Positions 17,001 through 28,830 of a stretch of DNA of 64,000 nt are shown one piece after another. A program made the translations under genes and the position numbers. Under the pieces are notes generated by a model. That model was not told where the DNA came from and did not search any database. It saw nothing but the letters and a program-made list of their open reading frames with translations. How positions within the stretch are numbered: the stretch's first letter is position 1; every line of letters starts with the position of its first letter. Source of the stretch: Xiphophorus maculatus (taxonomy: Eukaryota > Chordata > Actinopteri > Cyprinodontiformes > Poeciliidae); NCBI RefSeq assembly GCF_002775205.1, contig NC_036447.1, forward strand, positions 16,598,501 to 16,662,500. The letters are read 5' to 3'.

Positions 17001-17172
17001 CCTGATAAGACAAAACAAATTCTCGGCTTTTCTCGTTACTCTCTGAAGACGCAAGAAAAGAGGCGTACATTTAAATGACATATTTTTAATGGAGTTTTTT
17101 AGTTTATCTGTAACGTGAAGCATATTTTCGCCTACGTGTTTAAATCAAACTTACCAAATCTCCGCCTCCCAT
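14099..17172 (-). CDS. cwc25: CWC25, spliceosome-associated step-one factor (complete, 9 exons)
   Basis: Nuclear protein that joins the activated spliceosome to promote branching (step 1). Minus-strand exons: 17155-17172, 16259-16431, 15935-16171, 15767-15836, 15441-15589, 15182-15233, 14586-14767, 14298-14465, 14099-14210. Together they are 1161 bases, 386 residues plus stop; human is about 425. N-terminus MGGGDLNLKKSWHPQT then VWKAEQKYEAERKKIEELQ is the Cir_N coiled-coil domain; DWMYQGP, RDEYLLGRPID and ETGLLPGSIF with AAKIREDPLF form the CWC25 family core; then a Lys/Glu-rich and Ser/Arg-rich tract, GYGLQ, LSVEELERKRREMMEQAKQR, and a SSLEDRVKRNI...NFMKR tail. Frames fit at every junction. 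Exon 5 is almost pure Lys/Glu/Arg codons and its donor lies in a GT repeat. The last acceptor follows a 16-T tract. Confidence 0.95.
15411..15440. repeat. (CA/GT)n microsatellite abutting the cwc25 exon 5 donor
   Basis: On the minus strand the intron after exon 5 begins GTGTGTGTGGGTGTGTGTGT, so the 5' splice site is part of the repeat. See findings. Confidence 0.9.
16590..16800 (-). mobile_element. Tc1-like transposon fragment in cwc25 intron 1 (antisense)
   Basis: The phrase GGGCTTTGACTGAGCCATTC with nearby ACATGCTTTGAACTAAAC matches, in antisense, the transposase part of fish Tc1-like elements encoding the catalytic Pro-Asp-Leu-Asn-Pro neighbourhood. It is decayed by indels. Boundaries are approximate. 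Confidence 0.55.
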
Positions 17173-17420
17173 TTTGGATTCTAGTTTGGGTTTTTAATCT
17201 AACAAGAAAACAAGACGGACAAAAGGAGTCCCTTAAAAAGAAAACGTAAAACAACGAAATCCCAAACGACAGCTAGAAAATGGAGTCCGTCAAGCTCCTC
17301 ATTTCCTGTTTTGAACGAATAGTTCCGGTTAGGAACATGGCGCAACAAATTATTCCCCCTGAACGTAACAGTCACAGAAAATTCGTTCCTACTTTTAGGC
17401 ACCAGCAGCCCTCCCGACGC
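17173..17420 (-). promoter_or_regulatory. cwc25 promoter region
   Basis: The sequence just upstream of the cwc25 ATG is richer in C and G than its surroundings and contains, on the minus strand, a GCCATGTT stretch and CCGGAACT. These resemble YY1 and ETS sites common at housekeeping promoters. The start site was not located; the motif readings are inference. Confidence 0.35.
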
Positions 17421-17445
17421 CACTAGGGAAAATGGATGAATGGAT

Positions 17446-17446
17446 G

Positions 17447-17526
<80 letters not shown>
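17446..17526. repeat. (AAT)n microsatellite, about 80 bp
   Basis: Uninterrupted AAT trinucleotide repeat of about 26 units, between cwc25 and sp6. Likely to be length-polymorphic. Confidence 0.95.
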
Positions 17527-17879
17527 TATTTTAGCTTTTTAAATCAATAAATACGTTTCAAATGTCAAGCTCTTAAATATAGTAATGAAAGTCAGAATTT
17601 ACTGGGCAATAAGTAGGACTAAATAAAAGGAGGATTATAATTTCGTTGTAATAGCTTTAATTGTAGTTGACAGGCAATTTAAAGATTACAAAAACTGTCC
17701 AACATGACATCAAAATCATTCAGTTTCTGGAAACAGCACTGTGTTTTGTCATCTTACTGCTTCTTCTAGCGGACACACCTTATTAGCCATTTACTTTTTC
17801 AAGAGGGATTTTTTTTAAACCATCTTTCCAGAAGTGCAATTGTGATTTTTGATGTTGGATGACAAAGCAAAACTTCCTG

Positions 17880-18790
17880 TCTTCACTCAAATTTACTCCA
17901 GATGTCTTTCATCAGTTTTAGGTGAATGTGCAGGTCACTCAACTTCTGCCACAAAAGATACTTCCATGAATATATGGCCAATTGGCTACTGCTTTGTGCA
18001 CTGATGCAAAATCATATTAGAACAGGAGGCACCTCCAAACTTTTCCCATAAAGGTGGGATTATGGAATTGTCCACCACATTGTGGCAAGCTGAAGCATTA
18101 AGACTTATTTTGTCTTGAACTGAGCCAAGTCCAACTTTATTACAGTTTCACAATGTATTCACTTTTCACAATGTATTCACTTCAAATCGTAGAGAATCGT
18201 CCTTTAAACTGGCATGATTCGTCACTGCAGAGAACATGTCTCATTTGCTCTAGAGTCCTGTAGCTGTGTGATTTACGCCACTTCATCTGACACTTGGCAT
18301 TAGTCTTGGTGATGTAAGGCTTAAGCACAGCAGCTTAGCTATGCGAAGCCACTCCATTAAGCTCTCCACGCACAGTTCTTGAGTTAATCTGAAAGCCACA
18401 TGAAATTTGGAAAAAAAACATTACGACTTCTGTGCAATTTGCACTATGTTTTGACATATGTGATGTTATGCAGTTTACAAGTTTGTAGCAAATGAGTTGC
18501 TCTTCGCAGTCACTTTCACTTTGTTATATTACCTCTAATAGTTCAGTAGACTATTTAGCTGTGAGCAAATTTCAGGACTAGCTGTTTTGCAGATGAGGCA
18601 CCTTCACATGCTACCATGGAGGAATTTATGGAACTTCTTAAAGTGACCCATTCTTTCAGTAAGGTTTGTAGAAGTAAGCAGCATGCCAATGTGCTGGATT
18701 TAATGCACATGTGAACCTTGAAGTCATTGAAACGCCTGAAGTAAATGACTGAGATGGGTGGTAGAGAAACTATACAATATAGTGGATGTT
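17880..18790 (-). mobile_element. Decayed Tc1/mariner-like transposon, second family (antisense)
   Basis: Read in antisense this stretch carries several phrases of a fish Tc1/mariner-type element: CTAGAGTCCTGTAGCTGTGT with GATTTACGCCACTTC, TGGCATTAGTCTTGGTGATG, CTCTCCACGCACAGTTCTTG, and, on the left, GTCCACCACATTGTGGCAAG, GCTTTGTGCACTGATGC. At the right it closes with TGAAACGCCTGAAGTAAATG and an ACAATATAGTGGATG end. Indels and stops have destroyed the transposase. It differs from the family at 20514. Boundaries are approximate. Confidence 0.6.
18147..18182. repeat. 18-bp tandem duplication
   Basis: TTCACAATGTATTCACTT occurs twice back to back inside the decayed element at 17880-18790. It is a recent slippage-type duplication. 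Confidence 0.85.
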
Positions 18791-19628
18791 ATAATTTTTT
18801 TTCAATGAAATCTTCAGAAATCAAATGTACTACATTCTACAGGGTGTTAATTGTCTTGTTCTAACAGTTTTGGTGTTTTAGGAAAATAAACCCCAAAAAT
18901 AAAATACTGATACATATTGATCAAAGTTTTGTTTTTGAGCCAGATACATTCATTCTAAAAAATCTTAAAAGTTGGACATGATCCAGCATCATATGTTTTT
19001 AGTAATCCTGCAAGTGAACTGGCCCGGAAACAAAGCGATAAAATCAGAAAATATCCACTTACCCCAAGCACTGAATTAAATAAAAGTAGATTGACTTTGG
19101 TTTCCAACACTGTTACAAGCATTTATTCTATAAATAAAATACAAACAGACTTAGTGCACTTCTTTATCAGATTTATTAATGAGGGACAATAATCAATTAA
19201 CTACAAATTATTATGGTATTTAAATTATTCCATTACAGTCTCCAAAAACTGTTACATCAACTACAGGAACCACTAGAAAATGTCTATAAAATAAAATAAG
19301 TCTATCTATAAAAACATCAACAACTTATAACATTAATACTAGTCAATGAACAATAATTGACTAATGTTTAAGCCCTTTATTCTAATGTATCTTCTATACA
19401 TAAATACAACTGTGAGTCTCTGATCATCAAAAGCTCCCTAAAATGTAGAAATCTGCCTGTAATTTGTGATGGATTGCATACATCCTATAAAGCTACACCA
19501 CTACTGATCATATAACATTGATATTTAAAACAATCTAACCAAATATAAGTAACCTAATTGTTTCACTCCTGAAAAAGAAAAATCATCAGGTATTCTAGCT
19601 GTTCTTTACATTTTTAGGAATGCATATG

Positions 19629-19646
19629 ACCTGCAGGGGGCAGCAG
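19629..19646. promoter_or_regulatory. Candidate CTCF-type motif
   Basis: ACCTGCAGGGGGCAGCAG resembles the core of the vertebrate CTCF consensus. It sits in the AT-rich interval between cwc25 and sp6. Motif match only; similar sequences occur by chance and inside transposons. Confidence 0.25.
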
Positions 19647-20109
19647 AATTGTAAAAAATAATATATAAAAGCCATTTTCTTTTACAACAAGTTGTTAATA
19701 AATATCTGTGGGGCTCTAACAGACACAATGTTATTCTAACTCATTTGGTGACATATTTAATTCCAAAAAAGGCTTCATTCCATTATCATGCTTTTCCTTT
19801 TAAATCTCCAAACTAAGTCCTCTGTTCGGTTTTATGAGTAGTGCTAAATAACGGGGCTGCCAATGGGGCCCGTTGTATTCTTTTTAGGTGGAGCTACAAG
19901 GCAATAATTAGTTTTTTAAATATAAATATTTGAATATCTGTTACTGCATATATGGATAAATTGAGCAGGGGGGCTTTAAACCAGTAAATCAGAGACGAAA
20001 TAGACATCAAAATAGATGTTGAGGCAAAGTGCAGAGGACATAGGTGATAGCACTCAACAACTGTTACCTCTTTCACATTACACACAACCATTTGATCTAT
20101 TGTTAGGAA

Positions 20110-20420
20110 GACAAAATTGTCAAGTGCAGCTCAGAGTCTTGTGCTTCTTCGTGTTGGACGTGTCTTTCAGTACCTGCAACCTGCGGCGTCAACAGGATGG
20201 AGAGGCTGGCTTGTTTTTGTGCTCTGCTTCCAGATGTGTCTGCTGTCCCTGAGCGTGTCACAACAGAAACCTGGATTCATCAAACCAGACGGCATCTTTC
20301 TGTCCATGTCTCGGTTTGTTGTGGGTCTGTGGGTCTCGACTTCTTCATGTCGTTGAAGTGGCTCTTTTGTTTTTGGTTTCTTTCATCTCGAGCACCTGTT
20401 CACATTTTCCTGTTCTCAAG
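20110..20420 (-). mobile_element. Probable Tc1/mariner transposase fragment (antisense)
   Basis: On the minus strand a segment reads CTGGTTTGATGAATCCAGGT followed by TTCTGTTG, like the Asp-Glu-Ser-Arg-Phe catalytic stretch of Tc1/mariner transposases, with CACATCTGGAAGCAGAG downstream resembling the Val-Trp-Arg stretch. Higher GC than its flanks. This explains the overlapping open frames seen on the plus strand here. Confidence 0.5.
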
Positions 20421-20513
20421 TCTTTTAGCACCATTGTTTAGGTGAAAAAGGAACATAATGTTTGGTCAGTTCTAGCTGTTATAGTGCATGAAATTCCCAA
20501 ATTGTTATACGTA

Positions 20514-21774
20514 CAGTGCCTTGCGAAGATATTCATAATGTTTCTGCATTTTGTCACATTACCACCAACAAACTTTAATGTATTTTAGTATGATTTAAAG
20601 TGATACATCAACACAAAGTAGTGCAAAATTTTGAACGGTAAAGAAAGATGCCTGGTTTTCAAATATCTTCATGTAGTAAAATCTGAAAAGTGCAGAGTCA
20701 GAGTAGAGTTGCAGTCCTACCCCTCTATTCTGATACCGCTAAATAAATTCAAATTTTATTAACTACTTTTGTAATCCTATGAGTAGACAGAGTCTATCTG
20801 TTTCCAATTTAACCTCAGAATAACTCCAACTGTCATTTTAAGGCCTCAGAGGTCAGAGGAACAACAGCATCATGAAGACCCAGGAACACAGCAGAAAGGC
20901 CAGGATGCAATGGTGGAGAGGTTTAGAGCAAGGTTATGTTATAGCACAGTAGACAGTAATAATCAGTGGTACAGATGAGAGACCCAGGAGGAGTTGTACA
21001 TGTTTACTTTTGAAACATGGCTCAGGAAGTATATTCATACCACAAGCGATGTAGGAAACACAGAAAACAAAATGAAACACTTTACCTAGACTCACAACAT
21101 GTGTGCAAGTAATACTCTGCATCAACCTTAACCAACCATCCCCACAGTAAATCATGGTGGTGGCAGCATCATGCTGTTGGGAAGCTTTTCTTCAGCAAGG
21201 TCAGGCAAATTGGTTGGATGAAACAAAAGACTCGAGACGGGGATGGAGGCTCATCTTCCAACAGAACTACAGCTTTGAACATGCAACCACAGTGACAACG
21301 GTTTAGGCTTAGTTCAAAGAACAAACGTGCTAGAATGGCCCAGTCAAAGTACGGGCCTAAATCCTATTTTAAAGATCTAGAAAAATTCTGTTCACTCCAT
21401 CTCACCTGAGTTTTAGGTCTTTTGCGAAGCAGAATAAATGCAGAATAAAAGTTTCAGTCTTCAGATGTGCAAAGGTGGTAGAGACTTCCTCCACAAAACC
21501 TACAGCTCTAACTGCACAGAAATACGCATCTACAAAGTGTTGACCTACGAAGACAAAATACAACTAGATGTCACACTATTGAGATTACTATTAATTATAA
21601 AATGTTAAAAACCATTTGTTAAAATCCTGCAGTTTCTTTCTACTTTTGAAGTAGAAAGAAACGTAATTCTCCTGTAGTTCTGTCAAATAAAATTGACTAC
21701 CGGTAAATTGAATGTGGCTGAAAAGAGACAAAACATGGAAGTTCAACATTTATGAATATTCTTGCAAGGCACTG
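20514..21774 (+). mobile_element. Tc1-like DNA transposon with both ends, internally deleted, TA-flanked
   Basis: The left end CAGTGCCTTGCGAAGATATT and right end AATATTCTTGCAAGGCACTG are imperfect inverted terminal repeats, and each is flanked by TA (20512-20513 and 21775-21776), the Tc1/mariner target duplication. Internally, plus-sense transposase relics are visible: GGTGGTGGCAGCATCATGCT, ATCTTCCAACAGAACTACAG, and CTAGAATGGCCCAGTCAAAG just before GGGCCTAAATCC, the Asp-Leu-Asn-Pro catalytic region. At about 1.26 kb it is shorter than an intact element, and frameshifts and stops leave no usable transposase. Fragments of the same family recur elsewhere in the window. Confidence 0.8.
21632..21662. 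repeat. Perfect inverted repeat, 14-bp arms, 3-nt loop
   Basis: GTTTCTTTCTACTT at 21632-21645 and its exact complement at 21649-21662. It lies near the 3' end of the Tc1-like element. Confidence 0.85.
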
Positions 21775-21837
21775 TATATTATATTATATTATATTATATT
21801 ATATTATATTATATTATATTATATTATATTATATTAT
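21775..21837. repeat. (TATAT)n pentanucleotide microsatellite
   Basis: About twelve copies of a TATAT-type unit, starting exactly at the right-hand TA of the Tc1-like element's target duplication. Confidence 0.95.
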
Positions 21838-22359
21838 CACAATAAAACAAAAAAAATGGCTCTCGATCTGTGTGCTCTCAACAGAAAATAAAACATTTTG
21901 TCTCCTGGTACAGTGGGCTGCACTCATGTGGTCAGAATATTAAATACAAACAAAAAATATTATCACTGTCTCCTTTTTAAAAAGTTGGAAGCAGACCTGC
22001 TCCTCACTTTCAGTAACATGTTCAACAAGTTTCACGTAAACATCTGTTTTCAGTTGGACTCATGTCCGTCCTCTGGTCTGCTGGCGGGTCGAGCAGCACG
22101 CTGCACCTCTGGCTCTTCTTTGATTCCTTTTAAAAGCTACAGAGGAGAGTTTTAGCTGCACAACGCATACAACCCTGTGTTTCCTGTGTGCTGTAGCATC
22201 CCTTCTATCACTACCACAGGAGTTGCATACATTCCATCCAGCTTTCATCAGTAATAGTGTGTCCAAACCATTCTTCTACTCTATTATAAAACTATTCTCT
22301 CTCTGTGACAGAGAGGACTGAACTCTCTTACTACCAAACATCTCCTGGAAGTGATAAAA

Positions 22360-23262
22360 TTAGCCAGACTGCCCTGTCACGTTTGAAACCGAGGGGTCTA
22401 TCTCACATTTCAGCTTCAGCTGAGGCTCTGTGCTGTCAGACGATGACTGTGTCGGTGTGGGTGCATCAAAACCCTTCCCATCCCCATTTACTCTCTCCTC
22501 CCCATGCCCTGGCGGGGACTCGTGGGTGCGCATGTGCTTGGCCAGGTGGTCGTTACGCATGAACACTCGTGGGCACAAAGCGCAGCTAAACTTCTTGGCA
22601 CCGGTGTGTGTCTGCAGGTGGCGTTGCAGTTCATCAGAGCGTGTGAACCTCTTTCCGCAGAAGAGCCAGTTGCAGACAAATGGCCGGTCGCCGCTGTGCC
22701 AGCGCAGGTGAGCCTTCAAGTGGGAGGTTTTAGCATAGGCTTTGCCACATCCAGGGATGTGGCAGTTGTGCATGTGCTTCGTCCTGCTGTCGTCGGCGCT
22801 CTGGCCCATCTGCTCGGCGTGGATGCAGTTGGGGCACCGGCACATGGTCTGCCCGGCGCCCCGAGAGGAGGAACGTCGCTGGGGCTTGGGCCGAGCTGAC
22901 ACAGAGGTCTCCTGCGGTTCCTCCAAGGAGAAGGTTTCCTGCTGCAGCATTTCAGGTCCCAGTGGTTCCATCTTGAAGCCGTCCAGCGGGAAGAGGTGGG
23001 GCGAGTGTGAGGTGGGGGTGTGCTGAGCCGGGGGCATGGTGCACAGCTGTGGGTCGGAGCCATACGGGCCTAAAGAGTTCTGCAGTCCCATGGAGCTGCC
23101 AGTGCTCACTGAGGGCACACCAACACTTTGCCCAGTCTGCAGGTCTATCCAGCTGCCGGCTTGCACATCGCGGTGGAGGTCCCACCAGGACGGGATGTTC
23201 ATTTCTTCAGAGCTGCCACTAGATGGTGCTGTCCTTAACCAGGGCTCGTAAGGGTGGGCCAT
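22360..23262 (-). CDS. sp6: Sp6-like (epiprofin) C2H2 zinc-finger transcription factor
   Basis: Nuclear GC-box binding factor of the Sp5-9 group, active in ectodermal, tooth and limb development in vertebrates. 300 residues in one exon. Residues 24-30 carry the SWWDLH motif of Sp6-9; a Buttonhead box CRCPNC is at 141-146; three fingers follow: Cys167/Cys172/His185/His189, Cys197/Cys202/His215/His219, Cys227/Cys230/His243/His247, with the Sp-type helices [16 protein letters not shown] and RNDHLAKH (usual RSDHL; Ser to Asn at a non-contact position). Human SP6 is about 376 residues; this start aligns to an internal Met, so about 100 N-terminal residues are absent. An in-frame TGA lies upstream inside the same exon, which starts at 23353 after a pyrimidine tract and CAG, so no upstream coding extension is possible through that acceptor. 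The scrn2 neighbour supports Sp6 over Sp7-9. Confidence 0.88.
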   Translation of the reverse strand: MAHPYEPWLRTAPSSGSSEEMNIPSWWDLHRDVQAGSWIDLQTGQSVGVPSVSTGSSMGLQNSLGPYGSDPQLCTMPPAQHTPTSHSPHLFPLDGFKMEPLGPEMLQQETFSLEEPQETSVSARPKPQRRSSSRGAGQTMCRCPNCIHAEQMGQSADDSRTKHMHNCHIPGCGKAYAKTSHLKAHLRWHSGDRPFVCNWLFCGKRFTRSDELQRHLQTHTGAKKFSCALCPRVFMRNDHLAKHMRTHESPPGHGEERVNGDGKGFDAPTPTQSSSDSTEPQLKLKCEIDPSVSNVTGQSG

Positions 23263-23353
23263 GAATGCCGGTGGTGCAGGTGTAAGATTCAGAATTAAGT
23301 CAGCGGCTTGAGGAGTTGATCAGTGTCTTTTCAGGCAGCCCTGAGAAGAAAAC
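23263..23353 (-). other. sp6 5' UTR within the coding exon
   Basis: On the minus strand a T-rich tract ending GTCTCTGCAG forms a strong acceptor, so the exon begins at 23353. The 91 untranslated bases before the ATG include an in-frame TGA. Confidence 0.7.
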
Positions 23354-23883
23354 CTGCAGAGACAAAAAAAAAACCCAACACATCTCAAATCAGTCTTTCA
23401 TTCACCTATTTTAGTCTCTCAAGTCTCAAGTCTTTCGCTGGGAACGAAATGCTTCAAAACTAAATTCGCAGACCCCTGTTTGAGGCACTTAAATTATAAA
23501 CTTTGAGGACACCTCCCCCGTTACCATAGATACCGCAGTTCTCACGCTGCGTGGCCGTGGAAACAGACGAGAGGGGGAGACAGACGTGTCCAGGCAAAGG
23601 CCTGCCACATGCATCCGCTGCCAGGTACTTCCCATGAAGGACCGTCAAAGACAAGCGCAAAGAAAACAACATCGCTGGCTCGGCACGGAGGCAGAGGCAG
23701 CAGCAAGGGGAAAAAAATTTAGCAGAAATGAATGTAGGGGGTGAGGGGGAGTGTTGACAAGAGAACAGTTTGGTAGAGGAAGAAGTTGCAGGGAGGTATG
23801 GCTGCAGGCCAAAGCCTATTTGTACATCCCTGAGGCTTGTGGAGATAAAAACCTAGTAGACAGAAGAAGTATTTTATATATTT

Positions 23884-23943
23884 GTATATGTGTGTGTGTG
23901 TTTGAGTGCGGAGGGGGTGGGGGGTGTGCGTGTGTGTGTGTGT
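23884..23943. repeat. (TG)n-rich microsatellite
   Basis: Interrupted TG/GTGTG and G-rich repeat in the presumed sp6 first intron. Confidence 0.85.
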
Positions 23944-25289
23944 GACTCACACATGATTTACAACAAGAGCCCTCTGGGCAAGTTATGGAAGAAGACGTGT
24001 AAGGCGCCCTCCCTCTGACACACTGGCGGCGAAAGAAGCTTCAACAGCTGTGAACTAACAACATTCAGTAGCTGGAGAATAGGAGCCCAACAATAACACA
24101 AGAACAATTACTTTATGTGTATAATTATGGGCACATGCTCTAAATTCACATCCTGTCCCCAACAAGCCTCAGGAATTTTTATTTGCGTACACTTCGGCGG
24201 CGTCATCGGCAGTCAGGTGTTGCGTACCGTAGGAGGTGCCTATCCATTTTCCACAGGTGACACAAAGCTTGTTAAAATCGGACATGTTTGTGTAGGTGAA
24301 TGAGAACTTTGCCAACAGGACATAAAACCAAACAGGTTCCAGCACAAAACCATCATGTTGACTTCCAGTACTCTAATCACGAATGTCTACAATTATCTTT
24401 ACAGCAGGAAACAATGCAGTAGTCTGGTGTCTGTCTGGAGATCACTTGGTGATGCATATCTGAAATGCCACATTGTAAAAAAACAAGAGGTCACCCAACA
24501 GGCTGCCTGATGGAGAGCACCATTACAGGAAGGAGTCAGTGGTATTACTGACAGTAAGGGACTCCTAACAAAAGATTTCAATCAGCTCAGTCTGAAGTAA
24601 AGCGAAGAGGATCAAAGCTAAGTTAAAGCCACTCAGAGCTACTTTCTAGTGAAATTGTAAAACAATTAGTTCGGACTCTCTCTGATGAAAAGGTCTGCTG
24701 TTAAAGGTCAAGGTGACATATTTCAAGCCAACATGGAGCTTGAGTTTTAACTCTATCATTTTTTTTGAAGATGCTCACGTCTACATGGTCCTCCTCTCCG
24801 CCCGTAAACAAACGAAGACAGCGGCATCTTCCTTCGTCCAGTGAAAGGCTGGGAGAGCCCCCTGGTTCCTGAGGGAAACAGCTGGCATAAGGTGGGCCCT
24901 GAGGGAGTGTGAGAGCTGCACAAAATTCTCTGGTCATAAAACCTGCCCGACCAAGACTCAGCACAGTCGCCATTTTACAAGTCTGCCATCGAACGGAGGC
25001 CCGACATGGGGGGAGGAACGCTGAAGAGCAAGCTGCACTGGTGATTCTTGCTTAATGTGTGCTTCCAACTGCGACTTACATGTTAACAAAGTCCAGTCGT
25101 TAACAAAAGTCTTTATACACTTGGAGGCACTCATCACGCGGTTTTGATTCGCACCTAATTAATGATTTGCAAACAGGAACCTGTTGGTTAAATCTATAAC
25201 CCAAATCCTGGTCTACTGCTGCTGCAAGACCAAATATTTGGTCTAAAATTGTGACCCACGTTGTTGGGTTAAAGAAGAAACTAGAAGGA

Positions 25290-25440
25290 GAGTCGTTATT
25301 CTTTACAGACCACCATTTTGAATTACACTACTACCAGATCAGTCGTTACCAAACCTCTTCCACAGGAGGAAATAAGAGTGCTGCTGAATGATCATTTTAA
25401 TGTCATGGTGCTGTGTGCTAAAGAACAGGTTTGTTCAGAT
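25290..25440. repeat. Low-copy unclassified repeat, copy 1
   Basis: Shares ordered phrases (TTTACAGACCACCATTTTGAA, CACAGGAGGAAATAAGAGTG, CTGAATGATCATTTTAATGT) with copy 2 about 730 bp to the right. Substitutions and small gaps separate the copies. Family unknown. Confidence 0.55.
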
Positions 25441-26009
25441 AAATTAAAAATAAAAAAAAAATCACCTTTTACCTGCTAAATAGATATTAAAGCTAATGCG
25501 AGATTTATTAAGCATTTACATTTGATTAGTTGCTCAGTAAGCGAAGACAGGTATTAATTCATGATGTATTATCTGAGAGTTGTTGGTACATAATTAAAGC
25601 TAAAAATAATTCATGTAAACCAGATATTAGTAATCCAGGTCATTTTTTTCATCTCACTCTATTGGTCTCTTTAGCCTATTTTTAGAGGTTTAAAACTTAA
25701 CTTTTTATTATGAATAAAACCTATAAATCATTCATATTGTTACAAATGAATGCAGGCCTGGATTGCTCAATGTTGCTGAAAAATGTAAGCTTGGTTGTTC
25801 TTTGCCCAAAAGTTTTAACATGACACCTTTTGGATTGCAACTGTAGTAATAAATGTTCTGTTAGCCTGATGTTCACGTTACTCTGGACACTAAATCATCT
25901 GGGTTATTTTCTCCATCCAAATGCTGGATTCATCCTGCTGCTGCAGAAGTTGGCTGGTTTAAGGGCAAACACTGTGTGAAAAATTGTGTCCAAGTTTATC
26001 TGGATTGAG

Positions 26010-26170
26010 AGGAGACGGGACAAAGTGTCATCATTCTCCACAGACCGCCATTTTGAACCAAACAATGACTTGATCAGGCTCTACTGACCTTTCCTACAGG
26101 ATGAAATAAGAATTAATAAGATGGTGAAATGATGCTGAATAATCATGTTCATGTTAGTAGCAAATATGTT
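26010..26170. repeat. Low-copy unclassified repeat, copy 2
   Basis: Carries CTCCACAGACCGCCATTTTG, TACAGGATGAAATAAGAATT and TGCTGAATAATCATGTTCAT, in the same order as copy 1 at 25290-25440. Confidence 0.55.
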
Positions 26171-28793
26171 TGTTAACCTAAAGTCATTTATTAATCTTCA
26201 CTTTTGAAGTGCTAAGTAGGTTGGACAAGCTAGTGCTAGCCATGTTCAACTTTTTGACTAAATTGCTCAAAAGGTAGATATAAATAAAAAATATTTCATA
26301 CAATGTTGTCTATTAGATATTAGTGCATAAATTAAAACAACCACAAGAAATTAATTCTTTGGTTTATTTTGTTCAACCAAATTGATAACTTTATAAATTC
26401 ATAGTTTTAGCTTATTTTTTAACCTACCTCAAAGTACAGGATCAAACCTTAAACCCAATCCTTTAGCGGTAATCCTAATTAAACTATTGTTAACCTGAAG
26501 TACATTGAACTGCATGCACAGACACTGCTGGGTTACTTCTTTATCCCATAATAGTAAGTTTACACTGTCGGAATAAAAGTTGGGTCGTTTTGAGCAAAAA
26601 GATTGTAAAATTAAGCTGGTATATTAGTGTTAATATCAGTGGGTTGTGTTAATGATTTTATTAGAAACTGTATAGGAAGTTTGTTCAGTTAAGCTAATAT
26701 TAGCCTTATACTTGTAAAGTTGTTAACACAACTGTGTGCTAGGTGTGTTCATCATTTATCCTTTGATCAAGGAACTGGTAATAAGATCAGTGAAGACTTT
26801 CAGAAATCTTTATTCTGAACATTCTTACTGCAGAACTGAAATAAACATAAAAATAATGCACTCTAACCCAAATATTATGTATTTAGCAATCCAGTTTGAT
26901 GGCTCTTTTAAATAACTCATTTGCCCTGATGTTGCATATTTTTCCTGCTGACTTAAATTAATCGAGGGCTGCACTGATCTATTTTTACCAGAACTCTTGG
27001 TTCACAAAAAACACCCCAATGTGGTTTATTTGAAGTCCAAGAAGTTTTTACTACGTGAAGACCTTTTCCTATCGAACCCACAAGTCAAGTTTTATTATCT
27101 GTCTCATCACATCCCATCTGTTGACCCCCGACTGTCTGTGGGAACTCGTTTGGGTCAACTGGTTTTTTTAGGCTGTTTGTTTTAACCTGCCTAAATGTAC
27201 AAGATGGATGGAGTGGAGCCGGAGCTTGGCAGGGGCCACTTCAGACGAGTCTGTAATGACAAACTTCAAACAGTTTTCTGACTAAATCAAACGCTTCAGA
27301 CCTCAGTGCAGCAGCTATGTTTGAGTAAAGTGCTCTGGTAACATGTTAAAACAAAACACTAATTCCTGCTGGAATGACCAAGGTTGACTTGAAAAACCTG
27401 GCAGGTCGTATAAAAAAAAAGTTTTTGTACACCTGAGCAACGGATTAAGTTGGTGACATGCAGACGCAGACATGCATGTAGTTCTAATCTGTGCTAATCT
27501 CTTCTGCTCTCTCTTAAGTGTATGATTAATTGCAGAAATACTTCAGATATGAATGGCAGCTTAACATCCTGAATGATTTATGGGATTCCCAAGCACGGGT
27601 TTACACCCTAAAAACATTAAAAGGAAAAAACTGCTTCTTCTTTGTTTACTATATTTTAAAAAGCAGAAAGCGTGACAGAAAACTTTAGGAACATTTTTAT
27701 ATCTTTTCATTTTGTCTGGGTAGTCAAATAACAACTGAGCGTTAATTTACAAGAGTCAACAGTCATTGATCTGAATTTTCTCTTATTCTGCTGCTCTTGT
27801 TTTTTAACACTAAGAACTTTACGGTGCGACCTTTAAATCTGTTGCTACCGTTACACCTGATTTTCCTCTTTACAGGACAATAAGGGTTGTGTCTATTCTA
27901 TTGTATAGTTTATAACACTATTATTAAACCGAAAATGATTAATAAACATCTATTAAGTCTTAAATGACAAAGAAATGAAGAACTGACAGAGTAAAGCAAA
28001 GCACTTTCTCCTCCTCAGGGTGGAGACAGGTATATTGGGAGATCAGGTAATTTGGGACAGCATAGCTAAACAGACACTTCATCTTTGCATTGACAATTAT
28101 GTGGCAAAGGGTATCAATACTTAGCATTGGCTTGAAAGTATCACCAAAATCACCTAATTTTCAAGGAGTGAAACCACTTTTTAATTGTGCCATCTCAATA
28201 ATCAAATACATGAGTCCAACCTTTACGTGAAATTGTAAAAATCAAAACACAAATAGTGGAAATTAATGATAAACTTTACTCAAACTTTATTTTCTTTCAT
28301 ATATTTGTTGTATTTTATGTGTGCATATTTAAATATATATCAATTTATGGATATACATTTTTTGTTAAGCATTAAGTAAAATGTGTAGATATATTTCAAT
28401 GAGCAATACTTCAATAATATATTATATTTTCAGTAATGCAGGAATTTGAGGACTTAATATGCAATCATTTGATTTTTGACATCAGTTTATTGTCTCTGCC
28501 AGGAAGACACAGTGGTGGGGGGAGCGAGACACGGGGTACGGCTTGCACAGGTCATTTTAAGAACATTTAACTACAAATAATCTGAAAATTCTGCAGATAA
28601 TGATGTTTTCTTTTCTTTTTGATGGAGATTAACTATGCTGGCCTTAATGAATAAATACAACTACAGGGTACTTGATCAAGAGAGTTTGCACTTCGTAATA
28701 AGCCTACAAGCTGAATTCATATAAAACAAAACAGATCCATGAATCCAGACTGATGTAAAAATACAAGATATGAGGGATTATTTGAACAACAAA

Positions 28794-28830
28794 CAGCTTA
28801 TTTTAACTTTTACGAAGTTAAAATAAGCTG
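28794..28830. repeat. Perfect inverted repeat, 16-bp arms, 5-nt loop
   Basis: Arms CAGCTTATTTTAACTT (28794-28809) and exact complement (28815-28830). Confidence 0.85.

Noticed and set aside
20016-20445. Three overlapping plus-strand frames with hydrophobic segments
   Set aside because: They lie opposite a probable antisense transposase relic, are mutually overlapping and show no conserved motif.
22430-23251. Several plus- and minus-strand frames in the sp6 coding exon
   Set aside because: Shadows of a GC-rich zinc-finger exon; only the frame with the three C2H2 fingers makes sense.
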